A stretch of DNA of 64,000 nucleotides, from positions 2,702,001 through 2,766,000 of the forward strand of contig JAITYX010000066.1 of assembly GCA_021018815.1 (NCBI GenBank). Reading direction: 5' to 3'. This document shows, piece after piece, positions 1 through 12,172 of this stretch. Each line of letters begins with the position of its first letter. Position 1 is the first letter of the stretch. The stretch comes from Talinum fruticosum. Its lineage: Eukaryota > Streptophyta > Magnoliopsida > Caryophyllales > Talinaceae. Under the pieces are notes generated by a model. It did not search any database. It saw only the letters and a program-made list of their open reading frames with translations, and was not told the DNA's origin. Made by a program: the position numbers and the translations under genes.

Positions 1-1727
1 CTAATCAGATGAGCAAGCTCACTCGGAACGGACTCCGAAGATCAACCAATTCAACCTACAAATATGGTGAACCGGAGAACAGGTAGAGCATTCGAATATG
101 CTTCGAGCCACCCACTCGAAAACATCTTGTCCGATATCATTAGTGGGGTAAGAACTCGTTCCTCTCTATAAAATCTATGTGCATTCACTGCATTCATATC
201 ATTAACTCGAACCTAGAAATACACTAGAGGCACTAAATGAACCTGAATGGGTAGAGGCCGTGCAAGAGGAACTCAATCAATTTGAAAGAAACCAAGTCCG
301 GACTTTGACCAAACGACCTTCCGACCACCCAGTCATAGGAACCAAATGGGTTTTCAAGAACAAACTGGATGAAGGTGGGTTGGTAGTCGAAATAAGGCTA
401 GACTTGTCGCTTAAGGATACAATCAAGAAGAAGGAATTGATTGTGGGGAAACCTTTGCACTGTTCCTTGAATTGAAGTTATTAGAATCTTATTGGCATTT
501 GCATCAAGCATGAACATTAAACCGTATCAAATGGATGTTACATGTGCTTTCCTTAATGGTTTCATTGAAGAGGAAGTCTATGTTGAGCAACCCTTTGGAT
601 TTGAAAACTCGGAATTTCCAAATCATGTTTTCAAGTTGCAAAAAGCTCTGTATGGTCTTAAACAAGCTCCCGGATCCTGGTATGAAAGATTGAGCAATTT
701 TTTGGTTGAAAATGATTTTAGAAGAGGTTAGATTGACAAGACCCTTTTTAAAAACAAGGAAAGACTTTCTTATTGCTCGGATCTATGTTGATGATATAAT
801 ATTTGAAGTTACTAATGAAATTCCGTGTCGAGATTTCTCCGAGTTAATGAGACAGGAATTTCAAATGAGCATGATGAGAGAATTCAGTTTCTTCCTTGGT
901 CTACAAATCAAGCAAGATAAGGATGGCATCTATGTCCATTAATCAAAGTATACCAAGGAGCTACTGAAGAAGTATAAACTTCAAGATGCAAAACATGCAG
1001 CAATACCTATGAGCAGACGAAGCATAAAATTGGACTCGAGCGAAAAAGGTAAAGCAAGTAGATCGAAACTTTATCGAGGTATGATTGCATCTTTGCTATA
1101 TCTTACTTCCAGTAGGCTAGACATAAAGTTTAGTGTATGTCTGTGTGCAAGATTTCAAGCTAATCAAAAAGAATCACATCTCACCGCGGAGTGAAGAGAA
1201 TTTTCGGATATCTTACAGGGACTCGGAATCTAGGCCTATGGTACTTAAGAGACTCATAACCGACTCTCACTAGATACTCGGATGCCGACTATGCAGGGTA
1301 CAAGGTTGATAGAAAGAGCACCTCGAGAGTCCGCCAGTTTCTAGGTTAATCCTTCATATCTTGGCACTCAAAGAAGCGGAACTAAGTAGCTCTATAAACC
1401 GTCGAAGCCGAGTACATTATAGCTGGAGCATGGTGTGCTCGGATTTTATGGATCAAGCAACACTTGAGAGATCTTGGACTTACATTCAAATCAATTCCAA
1501 TCAAGTGTGACAATCAAAGTGCAATCAACATCACTAAGAATCCAGTTTAGCACTCAAAGACAAAGCATATTGAGGTTAGATATCATTTTCTAGGAGACCA
1601 TTCCGAGAAAGGTGATATTGAAGTTGAATTCATTCCTACCAAACTTCGAGTACCGATATCTTTACTAAGCCACTTACTGAGGATCAGTTTTGCTTTATTA
1701 GCAATGAGCTTGGCATAATTAATGCAT
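1..1727 (+). pseudogene. copia pol fragment: integrase C-terminal linker, RT and RNase H
   Basis: Positions 1-200 encode the linker after integrase (HPLENILSDIISGVRTRSSL). RT follows in broken frames from about 240: WVFKNKLDE near 345, MDVTCAFLNGFIEEEVYVEQ near 530, ALYGLKQAPGSWYERL near 645 and the catalytic YVDDIIF near 783. RNase H spans about 1010-1727, with SLLYLTSSRLDIKFSVC and later, in shifting frames, CDNQSAINI, KTKHIEVRYHFL and KGDIEVEFI. The RT catalytic Asp pair is present, but at least five frame breaks or stops separate the blocks, so no polyprotein can be made. Confidence 0.92.
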
Positions 1728-2108
1728 AATTATGTGCTTTTCTGAGTGAAATTACTTTGCATGATTATGTGTTAAATTTTTCATTTTTATGCGTTAATTA
1801 CAATTAGTTGAGTTGAGCCGGTGATACTAAGCTATGAGTTATTGCTTATTTGCAATTTCTAAGTCACTCAAAAACTTTACTGAGTCGGACTCGGATTTTG
1901 AGAAAAATGGACATCAAACTTTTGAAATCATCTCTAGATTAGTAAAGAATTTCAAAAATTTCTTTTAAAATCTCTCTCTTTATCTCTCTCTCTAGCGCAA
2001 CAATCGAGAACTGGAATTCTAACCGTTGGAAAGTAGAACAGTCACACCGGTCCGAGGCGACCGTTGGAGAGTTGGGTCATAATGAACACTGAAGGAAAAT
2101 TCTTTCTC

Positions 2109-2116
2109 TATAAATA
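2109..2116 (+). promoter_or_regulatory. TATA box upstream of the post-pol ORF
   Basis: TATAAATA lies in the spacer between RNase H and the extra ORF, about 240 bases before its ATG at 2354. CT-rich leader sequence follows, as in many plant 5' UTRs. This suggests that the ORF had its own internal promoter rather than only a spliced transcript. That function is inferred. The matching place in element 2 (near 10040) does not keep a clear TATA word. Confidence 0.4.
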
Positions 2117-2353
2117 GCACCTACATACTCTCTCTCTCGCTTACTATATCTCGAGTAACTTCACTGTTTTTGAAGAACGAATCGTCTCTCTCAAGCTAAG
2201 TGAAAGAAATCTCAAGTAAGCACCGATTGCTCTCAGCTCTCTCTTTACTCTTTCATTTTCTTTTTACTCTCTACTTTCTCTACTCGCTCTCTCTCTCTCT
2301 TGAACTATCTTTCTCTCTCTCAAAGTTCATCTTCTCTCTTTTCATATTCAAAC

Positions 2354-3720
2354 ATGCCGAAAAGAGGTTCCCACTCAGACTTTCTTGGTTCTCGCAACCA
2401 AGAAACCTCGCACAAAAAGCCAAGAGGGTCCTTCTAACCCCTCTAAAATCATTGTCACCCAACACCTAACGTTAGATGACAAATTCTTTCCAACCACCAA
2501 GTTTTCGTGGTTGAACAATATCAAAACCATAGGGGTTTATAATTTCCTCTGTTTTAGTGAGTTCATCTACCCGGAACTCGTTTATGAGTTTTACTCAAAC
2601 CTCTCTAGCTCGAGGGTATACTCACCTCCGGAGTTCAAGATGTTGTTGTCCGTATCAACATCTCTCTCCTCCACCGCTAATTCAAAGTGTCTTCTCTTTT
2701 TCTCAACAGCAACCCTATCCCGTTCAACAAGGTTGCTGATGAATTCTTTGAGAAGTACGCAAAAGAAATCTCCGAGTCACGCAAAATTTCTCCGTGACTC
2801 GGATGAAGTCGAAGCCCATCTTTTGTGTTTCCTGGTGATGAGAACCTTCTTCTCTCAGCATTCGAGCAAAGAGAACCCTAACTCTAAGCATCTCAAAGCT
2901 CTCTTTGACATTCTCAAGGGTTACAAAGTAGACCTCTTTCCAGCCATAATCGAGCAAATGGCCGCCGTGCTAGCTCGGACTAAAAATCCACCCCTCTTCC
3001 TTTCGGGGCTTTTCTCACTTTCGTTTTCAAGCAATTCAAAGTTCCCTCCCTTCGGATCCTAACGCTGTTTCGAGGCTACCATTGTTGTTGGCGAAAAGAA
3101 CTTCTTGGGTATGGATACCAAGAGACCCAACCGGGTGTCCGGGTCCATAGCTCATAACCGAGGCCACCTTCTCCGCCTCGGACTCGGACTCAAACTCCTC
3201 TCTCTCTACCTCCTCCACTTGGTGGTGCCTCCACCTCAGGTGCTTCTTATGTCATTGCTTCTTCCTTGTCCACCGCAATAATGGATAAGCTCTCCTCTCG
3301 TGTCCATCGAAATCAAGGACACCCTTCGGTCATTCAAGACTATTCTTCGATCAATGACCATCAACCAAAAGACTCGCTCAGTCCCAAATCGGAGAGCAGC
3401 AAGATGTGCTTCTTGAGATGAAAGCACTTATCAAGGAGCAAAAGGAGATGATTTAGCTCCTCCAAGAAAGGCGCTCAAAGGCTGCTCAGGACCTGGTTGA
3501 CTCGGACACATCTAAGGAGTCCTCGAGCCCGGCCAAATCCCTCTGCGGGGAGGAAGAAAAAGAAGAAGAGGAGAAGGCGAAAGGGGAGAAGGAACAAGAA
3601 GTAGTAGAAGCAGCAGAGGGACAAGGTACTCCCTCCTCGCAGCCGGAACCGATCAGCTCGGACAGTGAGTCCGAGTGGATCGAAGACCCTACCGACAAAG
3701 GTCGGTCGGCAGTCGTCTAG
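2354..3720 (+). pseudogene. extra ORF after pol of a copia element (plant-transposon-protein-like)
   Basis: This frameshifted reading frame of roughly 450 codons starts at ATG 2354 (MPKRGSHSDF) and ends at the TAG at 3718-3720. The N-terminal half holds LTLDDKFFPTTKFSWL followed by FIYPELVYEFYSNL, which resembles the 'putative plant transposon protein' type. The C-terminal end (about 3480-3720) is strongly acidic, with a Glu/Lys run and SSDSESEWIEDP. Element 2 has a matching ORF in the same position, so it is a lineage feature, not chance. It sits where env-like ORFs sit in some plant copia elements, but I see no signal peptide or membrane segment that would make it an envelope protein. Function unknown. 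Confidence 0.7.
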
Positions 3721-4495
3721 CCCGAGCCAGCACCTCCTCGATCGAGTTCCAAGAGGATGAACCTCTGGACGACCTGGTTCCGGGTCAGCCACTTAGAGTT
3801 GAGCCCATTCCGGAGATCCCAGTGCTGCCCCCGCCTCGATCTTCAACATCATCCTACTCTTATCGGCGAAGGCGCACTGCTCGTTCGACCACCTCGACTC
3901 GATCGCTCCCTCTCCACCATCATAAAATTTTTTTTTTTATCTCTGTTTTATTTCTTTTGTTTGGTACAGACAAACAAATTGTATCTTCTTGATACATTCT
4001 TCCTCTTTTGCTTTTTCTTGAAAGGCAAGGGAGAGAATGGTTAGAAAAATTTGTTGCCTTGTTTAGGGGAGTTTTATTATTATTTTTTTTATGTATATAT
4101 TCTTTCTATGTGAATATTAATGAAGTTTCTATTTCTTGCTTATTTATCTCTCAGTATAATTGTTTTCCGAGTTTCAATTTTTTTGAGTTCATCTTGCCCT
4201 AATATATAAACTCCGTTACATATTATTTTTCTTGCTCCGATCTATCAACTCGGTTACATTTTTTTTCTCGATATAAGCAATAATCTAAGCTCGATTCACT
4301 TCATTTCTACGCGATATTTCAGTTTTTAGCTCGATGCAATCTAAGTTTAATTGCTTTGATAAAATCTAAGTTTGAATCACTTTAGCTATTTTATACGCTT
4401 CTATCTCTATACTCGACATATTCTTTGAGAAAGAATGAAAAATCGGGTCTATAACACTAACAAAGTTTCTATCTAAGTATGGAATGCCTTTCATC
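3721..4495 (+). other. non-coding tail between the extra ORF and the polypurine tract
   Basis: T-rich sequence with short runs of T and no reading frame of note. It belongs to element 1 because it is bounded by the extra ORF and by the polypurine tract. Confidence 0.6.
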
Positions 4496-4507
4496 AAAAA
4501 GGGGAGT
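4496..4507 (+). promoter_or_regulatory. polypurine tract of element 1
   Basis: AAAAAGGGGAGT directly precedes the LTR start TGAAGACTC. It is the expected plus-strand DNA priming site. Element 2 has nearly the same tract (AAAAGGGGAGAT) before its own TGAAGACTC. Confidence 0.85.
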
Positions 4508-5279
4508 TGAAGACTCAAACTTTGCATGTATAACATTCTGAGTACTATCAAGGAATCGATTACAAACTTCATCTCTTGTAAGTTTTGATTAAAGTCATTC
4601 TAAGTGGTATAGAAACTTTTCCGAGTGATACGTGAACCTTCCCTAAGTGTTACGTAAACTATTGCATATGTTTTCATTTGATTCCGACTGACTCGAAATC
4701 ATACTCTTGCTCATCATTTCACACTTATAGTTCTGAGTCACTCGGACTTATCGCATGTTCAAACATTCGCTCTAATACGTTTAAACTCAGGTCCGACTTC
4801 ATATTCCAAGTTCAAGTGAATTACAACGTTAATTCATTTATTTAAGTCAACTTGTTTTGTTTGAACTATATTTGTCTAGATCATGTACTCTTATTCTGAT
4901 ATTCTTTATCTAACTTGATCTTTCTCCAAACCGACTCGAGATGGAATTTGAGTGTAATGAATATTAGACTCGGAAAATTCCACTCTTCCAGGACTTAGAT
5001 AATTATGCACTTAATTATATTAATTAAATTATTATCTCGTGTCTAATCTTGGACCAAAGTATTTTATACTTTGAGAACCAAAATTGATTTAGTTTTGTAG
5101 GTTATCTAAATGAGGTTATCCTATTTTTGAATTACAAAAGTAACCTGGCTTCAAGATATCAAATCACCAACGAGATAAGGCTTTTTCTACTTCGACCAAG
5201 GCCCGGACATCGTGTCGGGGTTGTCTATTTCCAAAGCTGGAAATCTTCAACACTAAGTCTCTCCAAGAGCAAACCTTCA
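4508..5279 (+). repeat. 3' LTR of element 1, internally deleted
   Basis: It runs from TGAAGACTC to GAGCAAACCTTCA, the same ends as the solo LTR at 18352-19911 read on the minus strand. It also shares a long central block around 4940-5170 with the reverse complement of about 19260-19500. It is 772 bp against 1560 bp for the solo copy, so about half of the LTR is missing internally. The direct repeat at the other end lies outside the window. Confidence 0.85.
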
Positions 5280-5345
5280 CACCACCAACCGCGAGTAAAG
5301 AGCAACCGAAAAGAGAAAGTGTGGGACCGAGAGTGACAAAAGTGA

Positions 5346-5625
5346 GACTTGGCGCTAGGCGAGGGTTTTTTTTGTGTGCAAAATTTTAGACTACGATTCA
5401 CTACCCAAATCCATCGTCTAAAGTTCTTAGACTACGGTTCTTTTACTTAACTATGGTCTAAGGTTCAATATAAACTTTAAACGACGGTTTTTATGTTAAC
5501 TGTCGTCATATATACATTAAAAATAGCATTTTTTTACGAAAATGCCACCGATCCATTTTTCATGACGGTTTGTCCTTTTAACCATCGTTAAAGACCCGTC
5601 GTTAAAAGTGATTTTTGTAGTAGTG
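5346..5625 (-). mobile_element. CACTA element end fragment
   Basis: The right edge reads TTTTTGTAGTAGTG, the inverse of CACTACTACAAAAA, which matches the CACTA end at 38887. The 250 bp inside hold several copies of ACGACGG and its complement, the same subterminal word as in the CACTA element at 38887-44722. No transposase is present and the left boundary is unclear. A CACTAC word at 5399 could be the other end of a short non-autonomous copy. Confidence 0.7.
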
Positions 5626-5689
5626 AATATTAAATGTGGTAGAAGAATGATAAGATTATGTTATTTCTTAACATTTTTTCTTGAAATAG

Positions 5690-5855
5690 TGTAGACTCAC
5701 TTAGGACGCATGGACTCACATACCGAGCGGAGTCCGGGTCATGGACGAAGACCCCTCGGGTCCGGGTCGAGTCTATGTCCAAGTCGAAAAAATTAAACGG
5801 GTCTGGACCCGACCCAAACCCAACTCATTATCATCCCTAGTAATGTGTGAATGCA
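5690..5855. repeat. GGGTCCGGGTC-word repeat, hAT-like end
   Basis: The stretch is packed with GTCCGGGTC and its inverse GACCCGACCC. The right edge ATCATCCCTA reads TAGGGATGAT on the other strand, like hAT ends in plants. No matching left end was found, so it is probably a truncated non-autonomous hAT copy. Confidence 0.4.
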
Positions 5856-6015
5856 TGTAAAGGGAAGTCCTACCTTTTTTGCCTATCATCGCATAAGTTC
5901 CTTTGTGGATAAATGCCTCATTCAATTTCTTTAAATTTATTTAACTCAATCCTTGTGTTTACTGTTCCTCTTGGGTATCTTAGATAATTCATTCTATCTT
6001 AGACTTCAACGTTCT

Positions 6016-6370
6016 TTAGTAAGGGTGTAACCGAGCCGAGTTGGCTCCCATAAAGGCTTGCCAAGTCGATCTTGCGGCAAGCCCCAGCTGAGCCAAGCCG
6101 AGTTGAGCTTGGATAGTTATTCGAGTTGAGCTTGACCTTGCAATTATGGAGCTTGTAAGCTCGCTGAGCCTAACGAGCCAATTACATATGAGCCGAATGA
6201 ACGAACGAGCTGACGAGTCGAGCAAACAATCCGAACGAGCCAAGCAAACGAGCCTAAACAAGCTTGACTCACCGAGCTTACACGAGTCAAATTACAAACA
6301 AGTCGAACGAACGAACGAGTTGACGAGCTGAGCTAAATGATCCGAGAAAATAAGCCTAAAAAGTTGAGCA
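6016..6370. repeat. CGAGC/GCTCG-word repeat element
   Basis: Degenerate CGAGC, GAGCTTG and GCTCG words recur about every 10-20 bases on both strands. The left edge TAAGGGTGTAAC resembles the hAT-like TAGGGGTG end. No right terminal repeat or target duplication could be placed. The same word family recurs at 24527-24722. ORFs here are products of the repeat. Confidence 0.45.
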
Positions 6371-6542
6371 AGTGGGCTAAACAAATTAGCCTAAAAATAT
6401 TGAAACAAACAAGCAAAAACTTATGGAGATTAGCTATTTAATAAACTTTTTTGTCATCGATGTAGCAAATAATTCAAATTTTATAATTTAGCGTAATTAC
6501 TTTGATTCGGATTTCTTATGTAAAGCATTAAGTTATACCTAA

Positions 6543-8018
6543 CAAAGGTTTAGTTAGAGAGTCTAACTCACCCAAGAGGCCGGGGAGGTGAATAGGATGA
6601 TGAGGAGAAATTGCAGAAAGTTGAAGTTCGTAGAGAAAAGGATGAACTCAAAAACTAGAATTGAGTTTAGATTGACTCGGACAATGTAAAACAAAGATTT
6701 TATGTGGAAACTCTCCTAGAGAAGAAAACCATGGTCAATGCTCATCCAAGCGGTAAGTCAAATCTACTATTTGAAATCCACAAATACAATGAATGGACTA
6801 CCCAAATTGTTCTCTTAGACAATTCTAATATAAGTTTTCCCGAGCACGTGAAAATACCTTATCTTCCCTAGTATTTCCAAACTAAGTTACCCTTTACGAG
6901 TTTGGAACAACTGGAGTTAAGTTGAGATTACAACTTTTCTTTATAAGATGTTACAATTGAGAAAGTTGTGATTGAATGAACAAGAGTTGTAAGCGAGAAG
7001 AGAGAATAATAGAGTTGACTTCTTAGTTCCAGCAATCTTGTAAGTCATGAATCAAGGCTTCTATTTGTAGGTAGCATTGTAAAAAGTCGTTGTGCCTTGA
7101 GCTGAAGCTTACGGGTCAGCTAGACTTTTAACGGATAGTCTAGCGTCGTTAGAAATAGAATCGTTGAAGAAGCATTTGTAGAACATAGGTTTTAGCCTCC
7201 AAAAGCAGTCCTACCAACTTGTTATGAGAAACAAGGTAGAAATAATCGTTAGACTAAAAACCAGAACTTACCACTAATGGAAACAAACGAGTTCGACACT
7301 AGTGTCCGAGTTTGCCCAAAATATTTGGTTTTTCTGTCTGCTGGCTTTGAACGGTAGTGAAGCCATTGTTTTTGCTTTAAGCTAAGATTATTCAGCTTTA
7401 ATAAACCTAAAAAATTAAATTACAAATGGTACTCAAACTATACAAATACTCCGGTGTAAGATTAGATAAGGATTAGTTTAAATATATCATTTAACGACTA
7501 AAATTCCTTAATCTATTAAAATGAAAATTTTCAAGTCTAATACTCAATAAGATCAAATTCCATATATGTCTAAAATCAAAGAATAAGTATGATAGAAATG
7601 GGTTCAAAGAGTTAGTTAGACATGTTTTAATGTTTGCCAATGTAATTAGATTCAACTTAATAAATCGGACCAAGTTAGAATTAATAGAAGTAATTCTCAT
7701 TCAAATTATGAAGTGATCTAGTTAAAAACATGAGTTAAAATTGTGAAAACATTTAGGCAAACTTTTAGTCTGAGCCATACTGAGTTAGTAGTTTCTAAAA
7801 CCGAGTGGCTCAATCGGTGCTCGGTTAAATTAATTGAGTCAATTTCTACTTTTTTAAGTAGAACTCGGTCCTTAGACTCAAAGAGAAATTCGTTGAGGCT
7901 CAAAGTCTTGAGTCGGTTTATACTCATCAAGAATCCAAAGCACAAATTGATGTTCCTAAGTTGGATGGATGACTTGAAATCAAAATTAGACAGGGGTTAG
8001 TTTATACATGAGTCTTCA
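6543..8018 (-). repeat. 3' LTR of element 2
   Basis: On the minus strand it begins TGAAGACTCATG (right edge 8018). The left edge at 6543 has lost the expected CA end. It aligns along its length with 20061-21515, for example the blocks around GACTCGGACAATGTAAAAC and TTCTTAGTTCCAGCAATCTT. Small ORFs inside it are not genes. Confidence 0.88.
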
Positions 8019-8030
8019 ATCTCCCCTTTT
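8019..8030 (-). promoter_or_regulatory. polypurine tract of element 2
   Basis: Read on the minus strand, AAAAGGGGAGAT abuts the 3' LTR start TGAAGACTC. This fixes element orientation and the LTR boundary. Confidence 0.85.
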
Positions 8031-8479
8031 AATGAAAGGCATTTAAAACTTAGAGAGATTTAGAAAGTTAGATGTATCAAGAGTTTTAAATTAATAAACT
8101 CGAAAGAATTATATTAGAGCTTAGAAAAGTCTATATTATAATGAAACCGAGTATCCGAGGCAAATAATTCTAAGTATAAGAACAAATATTGAATGTTGAT
8201 AAGTATCAAAGCAAAATCAAGTGTATTAGAGTATAAGAGATAAAGATGTATCGAGATAAAAAAAAATTCATAAAGTAGCACGAATAGATACAAAAAAATT
8301 ATTTTTCTCCCCTAAAGTCTTGAACTCTTTCTTATTCTCCTTTTTCTCCCCGATGCATTTCATCAAAAACTACATGGAGAAAGAAAGAAAAAAATGTTGG
8401 ACTAAAAACGAGAGAAAAAACAAATGAAATGAAGAGGGAGGCGGATTGTTGGCTGAGAAGAGGATGCTTGCTTGGACAT

Positions 8480-9822
8480 CCGAGTTCGTTTGCGATGAAC
8501 TAACCGAGGTGAAGGGGTGGTGGTGGCTTTTCACAAGTATCAACCTCTTCCAAAGGAATTTCATCTTCAGATTATGTTCTCTTCATAGGAGGATTCTTCC
8601 TCTCCTTCTCCTTCTTCTTCTAAGGAAGACCCTACCTCTTCTTTTTACTGTTGTTGGCTGCCTTGAAGCTTGAGGAAGGCGCTGAATTATAGCTTCTTAT
8701 TCTTGAGCGCTTCCTTCCTAGAGATTATCAATTAGAGTCTTATTTTGATCAATCTGCTGTTGAGCCTTGGTTTGCATATGGTTCAGAAGAGGAGTCAAAA
8801 TGTTGGAAGGTTGTAAGAGTTTCTTTGAACTCCTTAACCAAAGAAGCAAATTGAGAAGCCAAATACTCAAATGATTGAGCGAGATGGTCCTGACTGATAA
8901 GTAAAAGAGCCGGGGTGTGAAGAAGAGTAGTTGGAGAGGGAGGATGTTGAACAATCTCCGAAGAATGAGTCCAGATACCGAGGCTTGGGTTCCTGGTAGC
9001 TTAGACCCGAAGTTTATCTCTTCTAATAGAGACAACAAGAGTCCGAAATCTGTCTTCGGGGAACTCAAGATTGAAATAAGCAAAAACTCGAGAGAGTAGT
9101 GCTCGAAGGGAAGAAGGAGGTTCTTCATGTCCGGAGGGACGGAAGAAATTTGTTCAATAGTGAACGGAAAAGATCGATATCATACCCTTGCATGATGTCG
9201 TAGATGACTTTAAGAACCTTATTGGTTGGGTTCTCATTTTAAGGATAGAATGAGAACATTGTTCTCATGAGAAAAAACAGAGAAGTATGGGCTCAAAGTT
9301 CAACTCAATGATAAAAAGGTTCTTTTGAACTTTTGGCTTGACTTTAGCATATTTAGAGTAGAAGTCATCGGCTATGCCGAGAGAATTTTGAGTTTTGTAC
9401 TTAAAAATAAACTTTCAATGTCGAAAATCCTGTGAAGAAGAACGAGATTGATAACGATCTTTTTGCCACTGAATAGAGGAGACTAGAATGTTGTTTAAGG
9501 CACATAAGTTTTGATAGAACTCAATAACTAAGTCGGGATAGACATAGTTACGTAAGCGAGAAGTTTAAGAAAGTGGGTCTTCTTGATTTTCTAAACCCAT
9601 GAAATTTTGGTAGATAAGAAGAATTTATCTTTCAAGCGAGTAGTGCTTGGGTGACTAAGGGGGTTTTTATTTTACCGATTTGAGGGAAGAACCGACTTTA
9701 GTTTCGAGGCCTACTTTTGAGGCACGTCAGGCTTAGAAGTTGAGGGTGTGAGTCTAGATGAGGTTCAAGGTTTTTTTCTTTGTTGTCGATGTAACCTTTA
9801 ACTCATAAACTCTCTTAGTCAT
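8480..9822 (-). pseudogene. extra ORF after pol of element 2
   Basis: The ATG at 9822 (MTKRVYELKV) opens a broken frame that parallels the extra ORF of element 1. It has a LDDKFF-like block, then YPDLVIEFYQNLCALNN in place of YPELVYEFYSNLSSSRV, and near 8580-8640 an acidic C-terminal run (LEEEGEGEEESSYEE). Several stops and frame changes interrupt it. The shared position and domain order with element 1 argue that this is an ancestral gene of the lineage. Function unknown. Confidence 0.65.
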
Positions 9823-10415
9823 GTTTTGACTTAGTGCGTGAGAGAGAAAGAATATGAAAGAAGTAGGAGTAGAAGTAATAAAACCGAGAGAAAAGGAGAA
9901 CCCGAGTATGAGAAAACAAGTGAAAAGCAAATTTGAGTAAGAATATAGAGCGAGCTATGAGTTCTAAGTGAGTGAGAGCGAAATAGAAAAGTAATGGAAT
10001 GAATGAAAGTGAAAGCTCTTCATACAGGAAAGATGCTTTCAATGGATAGAAAAACAAAAGTGATTTCCATAAACGAGTCCAACGGCTAGTTCCTAATCAC
10101 TAAATTATAGCGGTTTCTTCATCACTTGTCCCAACAACTAGTTTTCCAGTTTGATTGCGTGGAAAAGAGAGAGATATAATTTGTAAAAGTTTATCCACAA
10201 TTCTCTATTAATTAGAGATGAGCTTAGACACTTGAATGTTTCAACTAAGTCCGACTCGGTTAGTCGTCCGATCGCTTAGAAACAACTTAGATAACCAACG
10301 ACTAGGGCTTAGTTTCATGAATTCTCAACCGAACTACTAGTGAATCAGATTTCTCTTAATGAAAACATGCTTAAACAAGATAAACACTTCACAACTCATG
10401 CAATTAAACATGTAA

Positions 10416-11790
10416 TCAAGAATTTAATATGGCAAGCTCATTTCTTATAAAGCAAAACTGATCTTTACCTAGCGGTTTAGTGAAAATATCATCTAATTGA
10501 AGCTTAAAAGGAATAAATTCTAACTCTATATCACCTTTTTTAGAGTGATCTCTTAGAAAGTGATATATGACCTCAATGTGCTTAGTCTTTAAATGTTGAA
10601 CTGCGTTTTTAGATATGCTTATTAAACTTTGATTGTCACACATGATAAGAATTGCTGAGAATGATAGTCCTAAATCTTTTAGATGTTGCTTCATCCACAA
10701 CAACGAAGTACAGCAAGCTTGTGTCTGTTATATACTCAGCCTCGGTTGTTGTTCTTTGAGTGCCAAAAAATTAGCGATTGACCCAGAAATTGGCATGCTT
10801 CTAAAGTACTCTTTCTATCAACTTTGTACCCGGCACAACCAGCGTTTGAGTAGCCACTGAGAGTCATACCTAAGTGTTTTGAGTACTAGAGACCAAATGT
10901 CCGAGTCCCTACAAGATATCTAAAAATTTTCTTCACCACAGTGAGATGAGATTCTTTTGGGTTAGCTTGAAATCTTGTAGAAAGGAAGACATTAATCATT
11001 ATATTTGGCCTACTAGAAGTTAAGTATAGTAAAGATCTAATTATATTTCTATAGAGTTTTTGATCTACTAACTTAACCTTGTCGTCCGAGTCCGGTTTGG
11101 TACTTGTTTCCCGTAGGAGTTGCTGTTGGTTTAGTATCTTGAAGCTTGTACTTCTTAAGTAACTCCTTTGTTTGATTTGCAATCCAAGAAAGAAATTCAA
11201 TTCTCCCATCATGCTCATTTGGAATTTCTATCTTATTAACTCCGAAAATTCTTGATGGAGAGTTTCATTAGTATCACCAAAGATAATATCATCAATATAA
11301 ATTTAAATGATAAGAAATCTTTGGTTTTAGTAAATAAGATTTGTCAATCAAACCTCTTTTAAATATATTTTTAACTGAGAAACTACTTAATCATTCATAC
11401 CAATCTTTAGGAGCTTGTTTCAAACCACAAAGAGTTTTTGTAATTTAAACACATGATTTGGAAAATGAGGATTTTAAAATTCGGGGTTTGCTCTGCATAA
11501 ACTTCTTTTTCTTGAATATAACCATTTAAAAATGCACAATTAACATCCATTCGATAAAGCTTAATGTTCATGGTAGATGTTAATGCAAGTAGAATCATAC
11601 TTGCTTCAATACTAGCAACTGGTGCTAAGGTGTTCCCACAATCAATTCCTTCTTCTTAGTTATACCCTTGTGCTACAAGTTTGGCCTTATTTTTTACTAC
11701 CAACCCCTATTCATCAAGTTTGTTCTTGAAAACCCACTTGGTTCATATAACTGGGTGAGTAGTTGGTCGTTTGGTCAAGGTCCAAACTTG
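10416..11790 (-). pseudogene. copia RT and RNase H of element 2
   Basis: Reading leftward from about 11790: WVFKNKLDE, MNIKLYRMDVNCAFLNGYIQ (RT fingers and palm), MSMMGELNFFLGLQIKQ, SLLYLTSSRPNIMINVF, then RNase H blocks CDNQSLISISKNAVQH, KTKHIEVIYHFLRDHS and FTKPLGKDQFCFIRNELA ending at 10416. The order and motifs match pol of element 1. The catalytic YVDD region near 11300 is badly eroded, and frameshifts separate the blocks. Confidence 0.9.
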
Positions 11791-12172
11791 GTTTCTTTCA
11801 AATTATGATAGTTCTTCCGGTATGGCCTCTATCCGTTCAAGTTTAACTAGGGCTTTTATTATACTTTTAGGTTCAATTAATGAAATAAATGTAGAAAATG
11901 CATGTAGATTATGCAAAGAAGAGCAAGTTTGTACACCTAAGTTGATATCCGAGATGGTATTTTCAGGTTGATAACTAGAAGCATATTTGAAAGCTTTACT
12001 TGACCGTTGATTTACCAGGATTGATGGTTGAATACTTGCTTCTTCAGCTGGTTGACTTAGACTCTCTAACCGAATCTTTAATTGGCATCGAGCTTCATTG
12101 TCTAAGCTAAGTCTTGAACTAGGTCGGTTGTTGCCTCGGTTCTCTTGTTTTTTAACATTTTGAGCTCGGTTT

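Larger units (their letters stand above)
1..5279 (+). mobile_element. Ty1/copia LTR retrotransposon, 3' part (element 1)
   Basis: The window opens inside pol, just after the integrase core. The order on the plus strand is reverse transcriptase, RNase H, a spacer with a TATA box, an extra ORF, a polypurine tract and the 3' LTR. RT motifs such as ALYGLKQAP and YVDDIIF and the block MSMMREFSFFLGLQIKQ are copia-type and closest to my memory of the SIRE/Maximus lineage, whose members often carry an ORF after pol. Stops and frameshifts throughout show it is dead. The 5' LTR, gag, protease and integrase core lie upstream of the window. LTR and polypurine tract match those of element 2, so the two are relatives in opposite orientation. 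Confidence 0.9.

Noticed and set aside
2354..3720. Envelope gene reading of the extra copia ORF
   Set aside because: No signal peptide, membrane segment or cleavage site is visible, and the C-terminus is acidic and soluble in character.
6016..6331. Overlapping frames of 61-81 codons on both strands
   Set aside because: They come from CGAGC-word repeats, which keep several frames open at once.
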